Origin: an uncultured Lachnospiraceae bacterium
GTDB taxonomy: Bacteria > Bacillota > Clostridia > Lachnospirales > Lachnospiraceae
Direction: 5' to 3'
Assembly: GCA_900549995.1 (NCBI GenBank)
Contig: URQQ01000033.1
Coordinates: 1 to 53,258 of the forward strand
Length of the DNA stretch: 53,258 nucleotides
The notes under the pieces are model-generated. The model saw nothing but the letters and a program-made list of their open reading frames with translations, made no database searches and was not told the origin of the DNA. Below are positions 8,338-15,900 of this stretch, piece after piece (positions within the stretch are counted from its first letter, which is position 1; each line of letters starts with the position of its first letter). A program made the position numbers and the translations under genes.

Positions 8338-8370
8338 AATATTTAGTTTTAGTTATACTCACTAAATATT
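8338..8370 (-). promoter_or_regulatory. 10-bp perfect inverted repeat over a possible glyA promoter
   Basis: AATATTTAGT at 8338-8347 and ACTAAATATT at 8361-8370 form a perfect inverted repeat with a 13-base centre. The centre contains TATAAC on the minus strand (8357-8352), a fair -10 box about 30 bases before the first aptamer. No good -35 is present, so the promoter assignment is weak. The symmetry suggests either a repressor site or a 5' hairpin in the leader. Confidence 0.4.
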
Positions 8371-8437
8371 CGATTGTTTTTGTGGCTTTTTTGTGTATCT
8401 AGTTGCATTGTAAGCCATAAAATTCCAAAAGTCAACC

Positions 8438-8471
8438 GTTAAGTTTTTAACTTCCAGGTTAGATTTTTAAC
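8438..8471. promoter_or_regulatory. two near-palindromic 14-base boxes between glyA and sdaAB
   Basis: GTTAAGTTTTTAAC (8438-8451) and GTTAGATTTTTAAC (8458-8471) match at 12 of 14 positions, and each is close to a palindrome. They are spaced 20 bases, about two turns of DNA, so one dimeric or tandem regulator could bind both on one face. They lie between the divergent glyA and sdaAB transcripts, about 80 bases before the sdaAB promoter. The regulator is unknown. Confidence 0.5.
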
Positions 8472-8552
8472 GCCGCTATCTTTCTGGGGTTTACAAATGT
8501 GTTTTTCAGGGATACTAATCTCAACGCTGCGGCAAAACATCCTTGAGATTTT

Positions 8553-8595
8553 TTGAAAATTTTTTATGGACAAATTATACAATCTGATATATGAT
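8553..8595 (+). promoter_or_regulatory. sdaAB promoter region, two overlapping candidates
   Basis: Candidate A is TTGAAA at 8553 with TATACA at 8576 (17-base spacer). Candidate B is TGGACA at 8567 with TATGAT at 8590 (17-base spacer). Both lie 45-85 bases before the sdaAB ATG at 8640. The sequence cannot decide between them. Confidence 0.55.
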
Positions 8596-8639
8596 ACAGG
8601 CAGTTATATTATTAATTTTTACATTGGGAGGGACATTCT

Positions 8640-9308
8640 ATGAACTTTTTAAGTATTTTTGATGTCATCGGTCCCAACATGATCGGCCCATCCAGTTCAC
8701 ATACTGCAGGCGCCGTATCCATCGGTCTTCTGGCACGGAAAATGTTTCCGGAATCTGTAAAGAAGGTGACCTTTACTTTATATGGTTCATTTGCCAAGAC
8801 TTATCATGGACATGGGACTGACCGCGCTCTTCTCGGAGGTATTCTGGGGTTTGCCACCGATGATGAACGCATCCGTGATGCATTTTCACTCGCCACCAAG
8901 ATGGGAGTTGAATATGAATACATCATCGATGAAGAGACCATCACTGATCATCCAAACACTGCAGATATTGATCTGACCGGTGTGAACGGACACCGCCTCT
9001 TCGTCCGCGGGGAATCTATTGGTGGCGGCAAAATCCGCATTGTACGCATTAACAACATTGATGTAGAATTTACTGGGGAATATTGTACATTGATTGTTCA
9101 GCAGGACGATACGCCGGGTATCATTGCACATATCGCGCAATGTTTAAGCAACCGGAATGTAAATATTGCATTTATGCGCCTGTTCCGTGAAGATAAGGGT
9201 GCGAAAGCATTTACCGTCGTTGAATCCGATGAATCCATCCCGCCGGAAATTCTGGACGAAATCAAAACAAACCGGCATGTACATGAACTCATGCTGATTG
9301 AAGCATAA
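8640..9308 (+). CDS. sdaAB: L-serine dehydratase, iron-sulfur-dependent, beta subunit
   Basis: One subunit of the [4Fe-4S] L-serine ammonia-lyase that converts L-serine to pyruvate and ammonia. It has 222 residues. The N-terminal domain carries GPSSSHTAG (residues 16-24) and a GTDRALLGG segment. An ACT domain follows from about residue 150 (DDTPGIIAHIAQCLSNRNVN), which in this family is a regulatory dimer module. GGGAGGG precedes the ATG. It is divergent from glyA-gcv and 13 bases ahead of sdaAA. The pair would remove serine made from glycine, closing a glycine-to-pyruvate route. Confidence 0.95.
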   Translation: MNFLSIFDVIGPNMIGPSSSHTAGAVSIGLLARKMFPESVKKVTFTLYGSFAKTYHGHGTDRALLGGILGFATDDERIRDAFSLATKMGVEYEYIIDEETITDHPNTADIDLTGVNGHRLFVRGESIGGGKIRIVRINNIDVEFTGEYCTLIVQQDDTPGIIAHIAQCLSNRNVNIAFMRLFREDKGAKAFTVVESDESIPPEILDEIKTNRHVHELMLIEA

Positions 9309-9321
9309 TGGAGGTGGAACA

Positions 9322-10194
9322 ATGGATTTTTTATCAGGACAACAATTAATTGATTTATGCAAAGAAACGAATTTACCAATCTCCCAGGCTATGAAACAGC
9401 GTGAGATTGACTGCGGATCACTCGATGAGACGGAAATCGGGAAAAAGCTGGAAACCGTGCTGACGATTATGCGCGATGCTTCCACCGGACCATTGAAAAA
9501 CCCCAAGAAATCCATCGGCGGGCTCATCGGAGGAGAAGCAAAAAAAGTATCTGATTTTTCATCGCACTCTGAAAGCATCTGCGGCTCAATGCTTTCCAGG
9601 GCAATCGCCTACAGTATGGCTGTTCTGGAAGTCAATGCTTCCATGGGACTCATCGTTGCGGCACCGACAGCTGGTTCTTCCGGTGTTGTTCCAGGTGTTC
9701 TTCTTGCTCTGGGTGAAGAGAAGAACCTCACGGATGAACAGCTCTTCAACGGACTTTTAAACGCAAGCGCAATTGGCTATATTCTGATGCGCAATGCATC
9801 CGTATCAGGCGCTGAGGCTGGATGCCAGGCGGAAGTCGGCGCGGCGTCTGCCATGGCAGCAAGTGCCGCTGTTGAGATGATGGGCGGAACTCCTGAAATG
9901 TGCCTCACAGCAGCAAGTATTGCCCTCTCCAATCTTCTTGGACTTGTCTGTGATCCGATCGCAGGGCTTGTTGAATCGCCGTGCCAAAGCCGTAATGCCA
10001 TCGGCGTAGCCAATGCAGTTACCTGCGCAGAACTGGCACTTTCCGGTATCACTCACCCGATCCCGTTCGATGAGATGGCTGAGGCAATGTACCGTGTCGG
10101 CAAAAGCCTTCCGTTTGAACTTCGCGAAACCGCCATGGGTGGGTGCGCCGGCACTCCGACAGGATGCCAGCTTGGATGTACAATCTGCGGATAA
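9322..10194 (+). CDS. sdaAA: L-serine dehydratase, iron-sulfur-dependent, alpha subunit
   Basis: Catalytic subunit carrying the iron-sulfur cluster, 290 residues from the ATG at 9322, which has TGGAGG 7 bases upstream. An in-frame TTG at 9298 overlaps sdaAB and has no such site, so it was not used. Cluster-type cysteines are in ESPCQSRNAIG and in the C-terminal GGCAGTPTGCQLGCTICG. The glycine-rich APTAGSSGVVPG segment is also typical. A 17-bp hairpin ends the transcript. Such enzymes are oxygen-sensitive, which fits an anaerobic host. Confidence 0.95.
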   Translation: MDFLSGQQLIDLCKETNLPISQAMKQREIDCGSLDETEIGKKLETVLTIMRDASTGPLKNPKKSIGGLIGGEAKKVSDFSSHSESICGSMLSRAIAYSMAVLEVNASMGLIVAAPTAGSSGVVPGVLLALGEEKNLTDEQLFNGLLNASAIGYILMRNASVSGAEAGCQAEVGAASAMAASAAVEMMGGTPEMCLTAASIALSNLLGLVCDPIAGLVESPCQSRNAIGVANAVTCAELALSGITHPIPFDEMAEAMYRVGKSLPFELRETAMGGCAGTPTGCQLGCTICG

Positions 10195-10241
10195 TACTAT
10201 TTACCTGTGCATATCTTCGGTCTTGCTTCAGGCAAAACCGT

Positions 10242-10280
10242 CAAACGTTCCGCCGGAATATCTTTCCGGCGGAACGTTTG
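10242..10280. terminator. 17-bp perfect hairpin between sdaAA and maf
   Basis: Arms 10242-10258 and 10264-10280 are perfect complements around a 5-base loop (TATCT). It lies between convergent genes. The tails are only modestly U-rich (CUUUC on the plus side, GGUUUU on the minus side), but the very stable stem makes a bidirectional terminator likely. Confidence 0.75.
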
Positions 10281-10301
10281 CTTTCATAACAGAAATTTCT
10301 T

Positions 10302-10907
10302 TCAATTCGCTGTCTGCGGTGACTTCGACCGTTCCCTGATCTTCTTTAATTCACTGTTGACATAGGCAATCGGAAGTCCCACGACATTATAATAATCCCC
10401 TTCAATCCTTCCAATATATGCCGCAAAATACCCTTGTATTCCATATGCCCCGGCCTTATCCATTGGCTCTTTTGTCGCAATATAGGTTCTGATTTCCTCC
10501 GGTTCCATCGAAACAACATACACCTTCGTCTCCTCGGCGTGGCTGATAATCTGCTCCTTTCCCCCGGTATCATAATCCAGTATTGCCACCCCTGTATATA
10601 CCTGATGATATTCACCCTGAAGCATCTCAATCATCCGATATGCGTCATCCTCATCCTTCGGCTTTCCTAATATTTTTCCGTCATAAACTACAACCGTATC
10701 CGCCCCAATCACGGTGATCCCCCGCTTTTCATGATACCCTGCCACCGCCTGCGCTTTCATCAGTGCCAGTTCCTTTACAATCTCTTCAGGCTCTGTGCTG
10801 TGATATAATTCTTCTTCCTCACTTGTCTCAATATCAAATTCGATTCCAACCTGCTGCATAATTTCTCTTCGTCTTGGTGATCCTGACGCAAGTATGATTT
10901 TGTTCAT
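10302..10907 (-). CDS. maf: Maf family nucleotide pyrophosphatase
   Basis: Predicted house-cleaning pyrophosphatase acting on non-canonical or methylated nucleoside triphosphates such as dTTP/UTP analogues. It begins MNKIILASGSPRRREIM with the SGSPRR signature at residues 8-13, and GADTVVVYDGKILGKPKDE gives the second conserved block. The protein has 201 residues from the ATG at 10907, which has AAAGGA upstream. A longer in-frame start at 10928 would add seven residues not conserved in the family. It lies 27 bases after the Sir2 gene and probably shares its transcript. The exact nucleotide preference cannot be told from sequence. Confidence 0.9.
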   Translation of the reverse strand: MNKIILASGSPRRREIMQQVGIEFDIETSEEEELYHSTEPEEIVKELALMKAQAVAGYHEKRGITVIGADTVVVYDGKILGKPKDEDDAYRMIEMLQGEYHQVYTGVAILDYDTGGKEQIISHAEETKVYVVSMEPEEIRTYIATKEPMDKAGAYGIQGYFAAYIGRIEGDYYNVVGLPIAYVNSELKKIRERSKSPQTAN

Positions 10908-10934
10908 TGTTTCATCCTTTCTGATCATTTCTGT

Positions 10935-11657
10935 CTAACCGCAATGGATCTGACTCATCACTTCGCCGATGGCACTGTGAATACAAAGTCCGGCTTCCCT
11001 GTCCCGTGATGTCTCCCCTTTGTTAATCAACACCAGATGTTTCCCTCGGAAATAATCCACAAATCCTGCCGCCGGATACACGACCAGCGAAGTTCCCCCA
11101 ATGATCAATGTATCAGCCTCACTGATTGCCCTTACAGATTTCGAAATAATCTCCTGGTCAAGCTGTTCTTCATATAATACAACATCTGGTTTTATAATTC
11201 CCCCGCAGCTGCATTTTGGGATTCCCCTGTAGTTTTTCACATAGGATGCATCATAGAATGTCCCGCAGTTCTGACAGTAATTTCTGTGAATGCTCCCATG
11301 AAGTTCCAGAACATTTCTGCTCCCGGCCGCCTGGTGCAGCCCGTCAATGTTCTGTGTGATTACAGCACTTAACTTTCCGGATGCCTCCAGTTCTGCCAGT
11401 TTTTCATGTGCTTTGTTAGGTTTTGCGTCCAGAAACATCATCTTTTCTTTGTAAAACTCATAGAAAATCTCTGTATTTCTCACAAAAAAAGTATGGCTTA
11501 TGACTTGTTCCGGCGGATATCTGTAATTCTGCTTATAGATACCGTCACTGCTTCTAAAATCTGGTATGCCGCTCTCTGTCGATACTCCCGCACCGCCAAA
11601 AAACACAATATTCCGGCTCTCATCAATGATCTTCTGAAATTCTTCTATCTGATTCAT
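10935..11657 (-). CDS. cobB: NAD-dependent protein deacylase, Sir2 family
   Basis: Cytoplasmic sirtuin that removes acyl groups from lysines using NAD+. The 240 residues include the NAD site GAGVSTESGIPDFR (22-35), TQNIDGLH (101-108) and catalytic His120. A structural zinc site is formed by Cys128, Cys131, Cys149 and Cys151. GGGAGG precedes the ATG at 11657. Macrodomain or lipoate-linked sirtuin partners are absent, so this is the ordinary housekeeping type. It is transcribed with maf. Confidence 0.93.
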   Translation of the reverse strand: MNQIEEFQKIIDESRNIVFFGGAGVSTESGIPDFRSSDGIYKQNYRYPPEQVISHTFFVRNTEIFYEFYKEKMMFLDAKPNKAHEKLAELEASGKLSAVITQNIDGLHQAAGSRNVLELHGSIHRNYCQNCGTFYDASYVKNYRGIPKCSCGGIIKPDVVLYEEQLDQEIISKSVRAISEADTLIIGGTSLVVYPAAGFVDYFRGKHLVLINKGETSRDREAGLCIHSAIGEVMSQIHCG

Positions 11658-11756
11658 CTTTATCCTCCCACAACGATTTTATGATACTTCAATTTTACAT
11701 CAAAAACACAGAAGATTCCTTATATTTCAAATTTTTTATTCAATAATTCCCGCATC

Positions 11757-11785
11757 TTTACGAACCGGAAGTTTTGTGGTATAGT
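11757..11785 (+). promoter_or_regulatory. promoter for the leader and yitT
   Basis: TTTACG at 11757-11762 and TATAGT at 11780-11785 are separated by 17 bases. Transcription would start near 11792, about 22 bases before a small reading frame and about 160 before the yitT start. Confidence 0.65.
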
Positions 11786-11813
11786 GTCTATATTCACAGT
11801 TGGGGGAAATACA

Positions 11814-11888
11814 ATGAAAAAGTCCGGATGCATTCATCATCTACAGAGACAATATCATATGGAATACCAAAAGCAGATTACTTTGTAA
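11814..11888 (+). CDS. possible 24-residue leader peptide before yitT
   Basis: ATG at 11814 opens a 24-codon frame (MKKSGCIHHLQRQYHMEYQK, then QITL) that stops inside a terminator hairpin. GGGGGA lies 7 bases upstream, and a good promoter lies just ahead. The frame ends at the loop side of the hairpin, so a ribosome translating the last codons would cover the 5' arm and could prevent the terminator. The codons show no run of one amino acid, although two His, four Gln and two Tyr codons are clustered. It may be an attenuation leader or part of a short RNA. Chance is possible for so short a frame. Confidence 0.4.
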   Translation: MKKSGCIHHLQRQYHMEYQKQITL

Positions 11889-11900
11889 TCTGCTTTTTTT
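11871..11900 (+). terminator. intrinsic terminator in the yitT leader
   Basis: Arms 11871-11881 and 11885-11895 pair perfectly (11 bp, 3-base loop), and an uninterrupted T-run reaches 11900. It is located about 100 bases after the predicted transcription start and 55 before the yitT ATG, so it would stop most transcripts unless relieved. Confidence 0.85.
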
Positions 11901-11954
11901 ACGCTTTACTGTAGTAATATGTCATTACAAAACAATAGAAAAGAGGGGATTATC

Positions 11955-12818
11955 ATGCAACATATGTACACTGAAAAATTAAAAAACATCATCGCCGTGT
12001 TTATCGGCAATACCATTTATGCTCTGGGCGTCACGATGTTCATTCTTCCAAACCACATGATCACCGGAGGTTCCACCGGGCTTGCACTTACCTTCCACCA
12101 TTACCTCAATATTCCAATTTCTGTATTTGTATTCGGATTCAATCTGATCATGTTCCTCATTGGTGCTGCGATACTCGGAAAACATTTCGCATTCACGACT
12201 TTGATCAGTACATTTTATTATCCTGTCATTCTCGGCGTATTTGAGAAAGTTCCGGCACTTTCCCACGTCACTGACGACCGGATGCTTTCCACCGTATGCG
12301 GGGGAATCATGATCGGATTTGCAATCGGGATCGTCATCCGTGCCGGTGCCTCCACAGGAGGAATGGATATTCCTCCGCTTGTCCTGAATAAAAAAACCGG
12401 AATTCCTGTTTCCGTTCTATTGTATGTTTTTGACAGTCTCATCCTGCTGATGCAGATGACATTTTCAAATGCAGAGCAGATCATCTACGGAATCATCATT
12501 GTCCTGATTTATACCATGGTTCTGGACAAACTGATGCTGATGGGCACTTCCCAGACTCAGGTAAAGATTATCAGCAGTGAATATGAAAAAATCAACAGCG
12601 AAATTCTTAAAAAACTGGACCGCGGAACTACGTTCCTGAAAGCAGAAACCGGCTATCTCAAAGCAGAACAGCCCATTATCCTTACTGTAATCTCTAACCG
12701 TGAACTTCCGAAATTAAACCAGCTTGTAACACAGATGGATCCAAAAGCGTTTATGATTGTGGAACATGTCAACGAAGTAAAAGGAAGGGGCTTTACGGAC
12801 CAGAAAATTTACCGTTGA
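11955..12818 (+). CDS. YitT family membrane protein
   Basis: A 287-residue integral membrane protein with about five or six hydrophobic helices in the first 200 residues and a soluble C-terminal DUF2179 domain (about residues 200-287, TQVKIISSEYEKINSEIL onward). The NHMITGGSTGLAL motif near residue 33 is typical. The family is widespread in Firmicutes and its transport substrate is unknown. The ATG at 11955 has AGAGGGG upstream; a start at 11919 would add 12 residues without a ribosome site. Expression is probably gated by the terminator just upstream. Confidence 0.88.
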   Translation: MQHMYTEKLKNIIAVFIGNTIYALGVTMFILPNHMITGGSTGLALTFHHYLNIPISVFVFGFNLIMFLIGAAILGKHFAFTTLISTFYYPVILGVFEKVPALSHVTDDRMLSTVCGGIMIGFAIGIVIRAGASTGGMDIPPLVLNKKTGIPVSVLLYVFDSLILLMQMTFSNAEQIIYGIIIVLIYTMVLDKLMLMGTSQTQVKIISSEYEKINSEILKKLDRGTTFLKAETGYLKAEQPIILTVISNRELPKLNQLVTQMDPKAFMIVEHVNEVKGRGFTDQKIYR

Positions 12819-12881
12819 TTACTATCCGCCCGGGAAGGTATCTTATCTTCATATCTGTAAATTATACTCACCCATCCTGCC

Positions 12882-12915
12882 AAAACGGCTGCTCCATCTC
12901 TGGAGCAGCCGTTTT
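12882..12915. terminator. 15-bp bidirectional terminator
   Basis: Arms 12882-12896 (AAAACGGCTGCTCCA) and 12901-12915 pair perfectly around TCTC. The stem starts with AAAA and ends with TTTT, so it serves both the yitT gene and the convergent hydrolase-like gene. Confidence 0.9.
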
Positions 12916-12920
12916 CCTCA

Positions 12921-13460
12921 TTATAATGTTTTGATAAATTTCTCTGTAATTGCCAGAACCTCTCCGAGGATTTCCAGATTCTCCATCACATCCGGTGTCT
13001 CTAAAGAATGATTTGCCTCATGGTATGTATACAATATTGCCTCTTCTTTGTCACAGATTTCCCGCAATTTTAAAAGATCCATCATCGGATCCGATTCACC
13101 TGCAAATACAATCGATTCTTTGTTCAGATATGGAAGAGCCTCCTCCACCGGCGTAAAATAGATGTTCCGTATAGGTACCGGAAGTCCCTTGGTAATCTCT
13201 CCTGCCGCCTGGGTCCCGACGCTTTTGGATACAAATACTGCATCTTTGTAGTCTTCCCATGAAATTTTATTTACAATCGGGATCACGACAGACTTCATTT
13301 TCTCATACGCCGCCTGCCTGTCCGTAAAATGCTCACCGTACTCAACCTCAATCACATCATATCCCATCTGCTCAAGAAGTTTTCTTGAATAGTAAAGAAG
13401 CGGTTTATCTTTATGATATCCCATTCCCGGAAATATAATTGCTAATCTCTTGTCACTCAT
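12921..13460 (-). CDS. alpha/beta-hydrolase-fold protein of unknown substrate
   Basis: A 179-residue cytoplasmic protein starting MSDKRLAIIFPGMGYHKDKP. The layout fits a small alpha/beta hydrolase: an oxyanion-type FPGMGY loop near residue 10, a nucleophile elbow in VFVSKSVGTQ (Ser in S-x-S-x-G rather than G-x-S-x-G), an acid candidate in FAGESDPMMD and a histidine in YHEANHSLETPD. The ATG at 13460 has AGGAGG 6-7 bases upstream, whereas the longer frame from 13496 has none. It stands alone between two terminators. The reaction cannot be named. Confidence 0.75.
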   Translation of the reverse strand: MSDKRLAIIFPGMGYHKDKPLLYYSRKLLEQMGYDVIEVEYGEHFTDRQAAYEKMKSVVIPIVNKISWEDYKDAVFVSKSVGTQAAGEITKGLPVPIRNIYFTPVEEALPYLNKESIVFAGESDPMMDLLKLREICDKEEAILYTYHEANHSLETPDVMENLEILGEVLAITEKFIKTL

Positions 13461-13671
13461 TTCATTCCTCCTGAAACTCTGTTTCTCCTCATCCACGTCT
13501 GTATACCCTTCTGATCAGACAAATTTCTCACACGATACTGCAAATAAATATCATATAATACTTTACTCTAATTCAGGTGGAATCTCAAGTTCTTTTCACC
13601 TCTTTCAGAAATTTCATTCTCCCTGTACGTTCTTCTTCTATCCTCACTCAGATAATTAAATAAAGAAACAC

Positions 13672-13715
13672 AAAAAAAGCAGGCATAGCGCACTGGATTT
13701 TCTGCTCTATGCCTG
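13672..13715 (-). terminator. terminator of the phnW-phnX operon
   Basis: On the minus strand arms 13715-13707 and 13688-13680 pair perfectly (CAGGCATAG/CTATGCCTG) around an 18-base loop, followed by C and seven U (13678-13672). It begins 16 bases after the phnX stop. The rest of the gap up to 13460 shows no gene. Confidence 0.85.
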
Positions 13716-13730
13716 TCTTTCATCTGGCTG

Positions 13731-14534
13731 TTATTCTGCTGGTCTGCAGTCGAACTCCGTCTCAAGAAGCGGAATAAGTTCTCCCATATTCAGAATCACT
13801 GCATCTGCTCCCGCGTCCATAAAGCGGTTCCTCACTTTGCTGATCAATATCTCTCTTTCCTGATCCGTCAAAGCCTCATACTCTGCCTGGGTAAGCCCCA
13901 TCTCAGAACTTCCCTCCAACACTCCGATGGAATATACCCCTGCATTTTTTCCTTCTTTTATATCCGAAACTGTATCCCCGACTTTTGCTGCATTCTCTAC
14001 CGAATGAATGCCAAATTTCTTCAGGTTCTTAAAAATCATATAAGGATACGGACGCCCTGCATTTCCCACAGAATTTGGGCTATACCATGCATCGGGAATA
14101 TAGCCGTTCTTTTCTGCTTCTTTTGTGACAACTTCCATCATTTCATCTGTATATCCTGTTGTAGATCCAATCACAATCCGGCGTTTCCTGAGTTCTTCCA
14201 CAGTATTAAGGACGCCTGGCTTGACGCAACAGAACCCGGATAAGATGCTCATAAGTTTACTCTCAAACAACTCATACAGTGCATCAATGTCTTCTTCCGA
14301 TGATGGTCTGCCGTATTTTTGTTCCCACAACTGCTGAATCCTCGGCATCGAAAGCATTGTCTTAATATGGTCTCTTTTCAGCATTCCCATTGGTTCCCTG
14401 ACCTCATCCATGGTTGGTTCAATTCCGTAATGCCTGAACACTTCAGCGAATGCCTGGACAGGTGCAAAACACCCATAATCTACGGTTGTTCCGGCCCAGT
14501 CAAATATTACGATCTCCAGTCTGTTTTTACTCAT
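13731..14534 (-). CDS. phnX: phosphonoacetaldehyde hydrolase (phosphonatase)
   Basis: HAD-family enzyme that breaks the C-P bond of phosphonoacetaldehyde, giving acetaldehyde and phosphate. The nucleophile is Asp12 in FDWAGTTVD, and the Schiff-base lysine is Lys53 in GMLKRDH; both positions match the well-studied Bacillus enzyme. It has 267 residues, the expected size. Its ATG overlaps the phnW stop by four bases (ATGA), and AAGGAG lies upstream inside phnW, so the two are translationally coupled. Together they let the cell use 2-aminoethylphosphonate as a source of phosphate, nitrogen and carbon. Confidence 0.96.
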   Translation of the reverse strand: MSKNRLEIVIFDWAGTTVDYGCFAPVQAFAEVFRHYGIEPTMDEVREPMGMLKRDHIKTMLSMPRIQQLWEQKYGRPSSEEDIDALYELFESKLMSILSGFCCVKPGVLNTVEELRKRRIVIGSTTGYTDEMMEVVTKEAEKNGYIPDAWYSPNSVGNAGRPYPYMIFKNLKKFGIHSVENAAKVGDTVSDIKEGKNAGVYSIGVLEGSSEMGLTQAEYEALTDQEREILISKVRNRFMDAGADAVILNMGELIPLLETEFDCRPAE

Positions 14535-15628
14535 GCCGCCTTCTCCTTTAAGAATTCTCCAATAATATCACACAGTTTATTAATATCTTCCTCATAGATT
14601 TCTCCGATATTACCTATACGGAATGTATCCGCCTCGGTAACTTTGCCTGGGTAAATTGCATAACCTCTCTCCTTGATATAGTCATACATCTCCTGAAAAG
14701 AAAAATCACTGTGTTCGGGATAGAAAAACGTCGTGATGATGGGTCCCTGATACTGATCTGTAATGTACGGTTCAATTCCCATCTCTTTCATTCTGCCGAT
14801 CAACAGCAGATTATTATCCATATAACGCCTGCTTCTTGCCAAAATCCCGCCTTCTGCCTTCATTTCTTCCAATGCTTTTGCAAATGCGAGTACTACGTGA
14901 GTTGGTGAAGTGAATCTCCATTTTCCGTCTTTCTCCATCGTTTTCCACTGATCAAAGAGATCAAGCGACAGGCTTCTCGCCTTTCCTTCACTTTCCAGAA
15001 GTTTCTGCCGATTTGCAATGATAAAAGAGAATCCCGGCACTCCCTGGATACATTTATTTGCACTGCTCACAAGGAAGTCAATTCCAAGTCCCTGTACATC
15101 AATATCCACTCCTCCGAAACTGCTCATGGCATCAACAATGAATGTTTTCCCTGCCTCCTTCACCACGTTTGCCACCGCTTCGATGTCATTTAAAATCCCT
15201 GAGGTTGTCTCACTATGTACCATAGATACATGCGTGATTTCAGGATTCTCCTTCAGTATTTCCGCGATTTTCTGTGCATCCGGGACTTGATCATACTTCT
15301 GATGATATATCTCATACGGAATTTTCGCATGTTCTGCGATATCCCCCATCCGCTCGCCGTAAGCCCCATTTGCAGCAATCAAAAGTTTCTCATTTTCACC
15401 GATCACACTTGTAATCACAGACTCCACGCCGAACGTCCCGCTCCCCTGCATCAATACAACCGTATAATCTTCCTCTGATACATGGGCAAGCTCTAATAAT
15501 TCCCGGCGGATATCCTGGGTAATTTTCTTATAGTCGTCATCCCATGTACAATGATCAAACAGCATCTCTTGTTTCACCGTGTCCGTTGTTGTAAGAGGCC
15601 CCGGTGTCAGTAATTTATAATTGTTCAT
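14531..15628 (-). CDS. phnW: 2-aminoethylphosphonate--pyruvate transaminase
   Basis: PLP enzyme moving the amino group of 2-aminoethylphosphonate to pyruvate, giving phosphonoacetaldehyde and alanine. It has 365 residues from the ATG at 15628. The cofactor lysine is Lys192 in VSSANKCIQGVPGF. LLTPGPLTTT at the N-terminus is the family start. An upstream in-frame ATG at 15673 overlaps the -10 box of a strong promoter and would lie before the transcript start, so the shorter start with AAGGA upstream is chosen. It forms an operon with phnX. Confidence 0.95.
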   Translation of the reverse strand: MNNYKLLTPGPLTTTDTVKQEMLFDHCTWDDDYKKITQDIRRELLELAHVSEEDYTVVLMQGSGTFGVESVITSVIGENEKLLIAANGAYGERMGDIAEHAKIPYEIYHQKYDQVPDAQKIAEILKENPEITHVSMVHSETTSGILNDIEAVANVVKEAGKTFIVDAMSSFGGVDIDVQGLGIDFLVSSANKCIQGVPGFSFIIANRQKLLESEGKARSLSLDLFDQWKTMEKDGKWRFTSPTHVVLAFAKALEEMKAEGGILARSRRYMDNNLLLIGRMKEMGIEPYITDQYQGPIITTFFYPEHSDFSFQEMYDYIKERGYAIYPGKVTEADTFRIGNIGEIYEEDINKLCDIIGEFLKEKAA

Positions 15629-15672
15629 TTTCTCTTCCTTTCTATCCATGTGACAGATTTTCAAACAATCCA

Positions 15673-15701
15673 ATTATAACAATCCGGCTTTTTAGCAACA
15701 A
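15673..15701 (-). promoter_or_regulatory. phnW promoter
   Basis: Minus-strand TTGTTG (15701-15696) and a perfect TATAAT (15678-15673) are 17 bases apart. Transcription should begin near 15666, leaving a leader of about 38 bases before phnW. This supports the ATG at 15628. Confidence 0.75.
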
Positions 15702-15802
15702 CCAAATCTAAATCAAGTTTATGTTAAATAAAGGCAAAGAACGGCATCCCTTCTCATCCATATAAGTAAATTCATATAGCCTTTAAAATATTCGGAATAG
15801 CC

Positions 15803-15830
15803 TTGAACTCGCGATCTATGATAAGATAAT
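15803..15830 (+). promoter_or_regulatory. candidate promoter of the MFS gene
   Basis: TTGAAC (15803-15808) and GATAAT (15825-15830) are 16 bases apart, 70 bases before the MFS ATG. About 100 bases separate it from the divergent phnW promoter, enough for a shared regulator, but no clear operator was seen. Confidence 0.5.
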
Positions 15831-15900
15831 TTTAACAACAATCCGGATAAATTTTATATTTTTTTGTACAACATGCAACATTAAATGGAGGAGTGTATCT

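Noticed and set aside
8338..8639. A second glycine aptamer for sdaAB
   Set aside because: No aptamer core was found on the plus strand; the region shows only promoters and inverted repeats.
13497..13671. Possible small genes in the gap upstream of the alpha/beta-hydrolase-like gene
   Set aside because: The frames are short, lack ribosome sites and give low-complexity translations.
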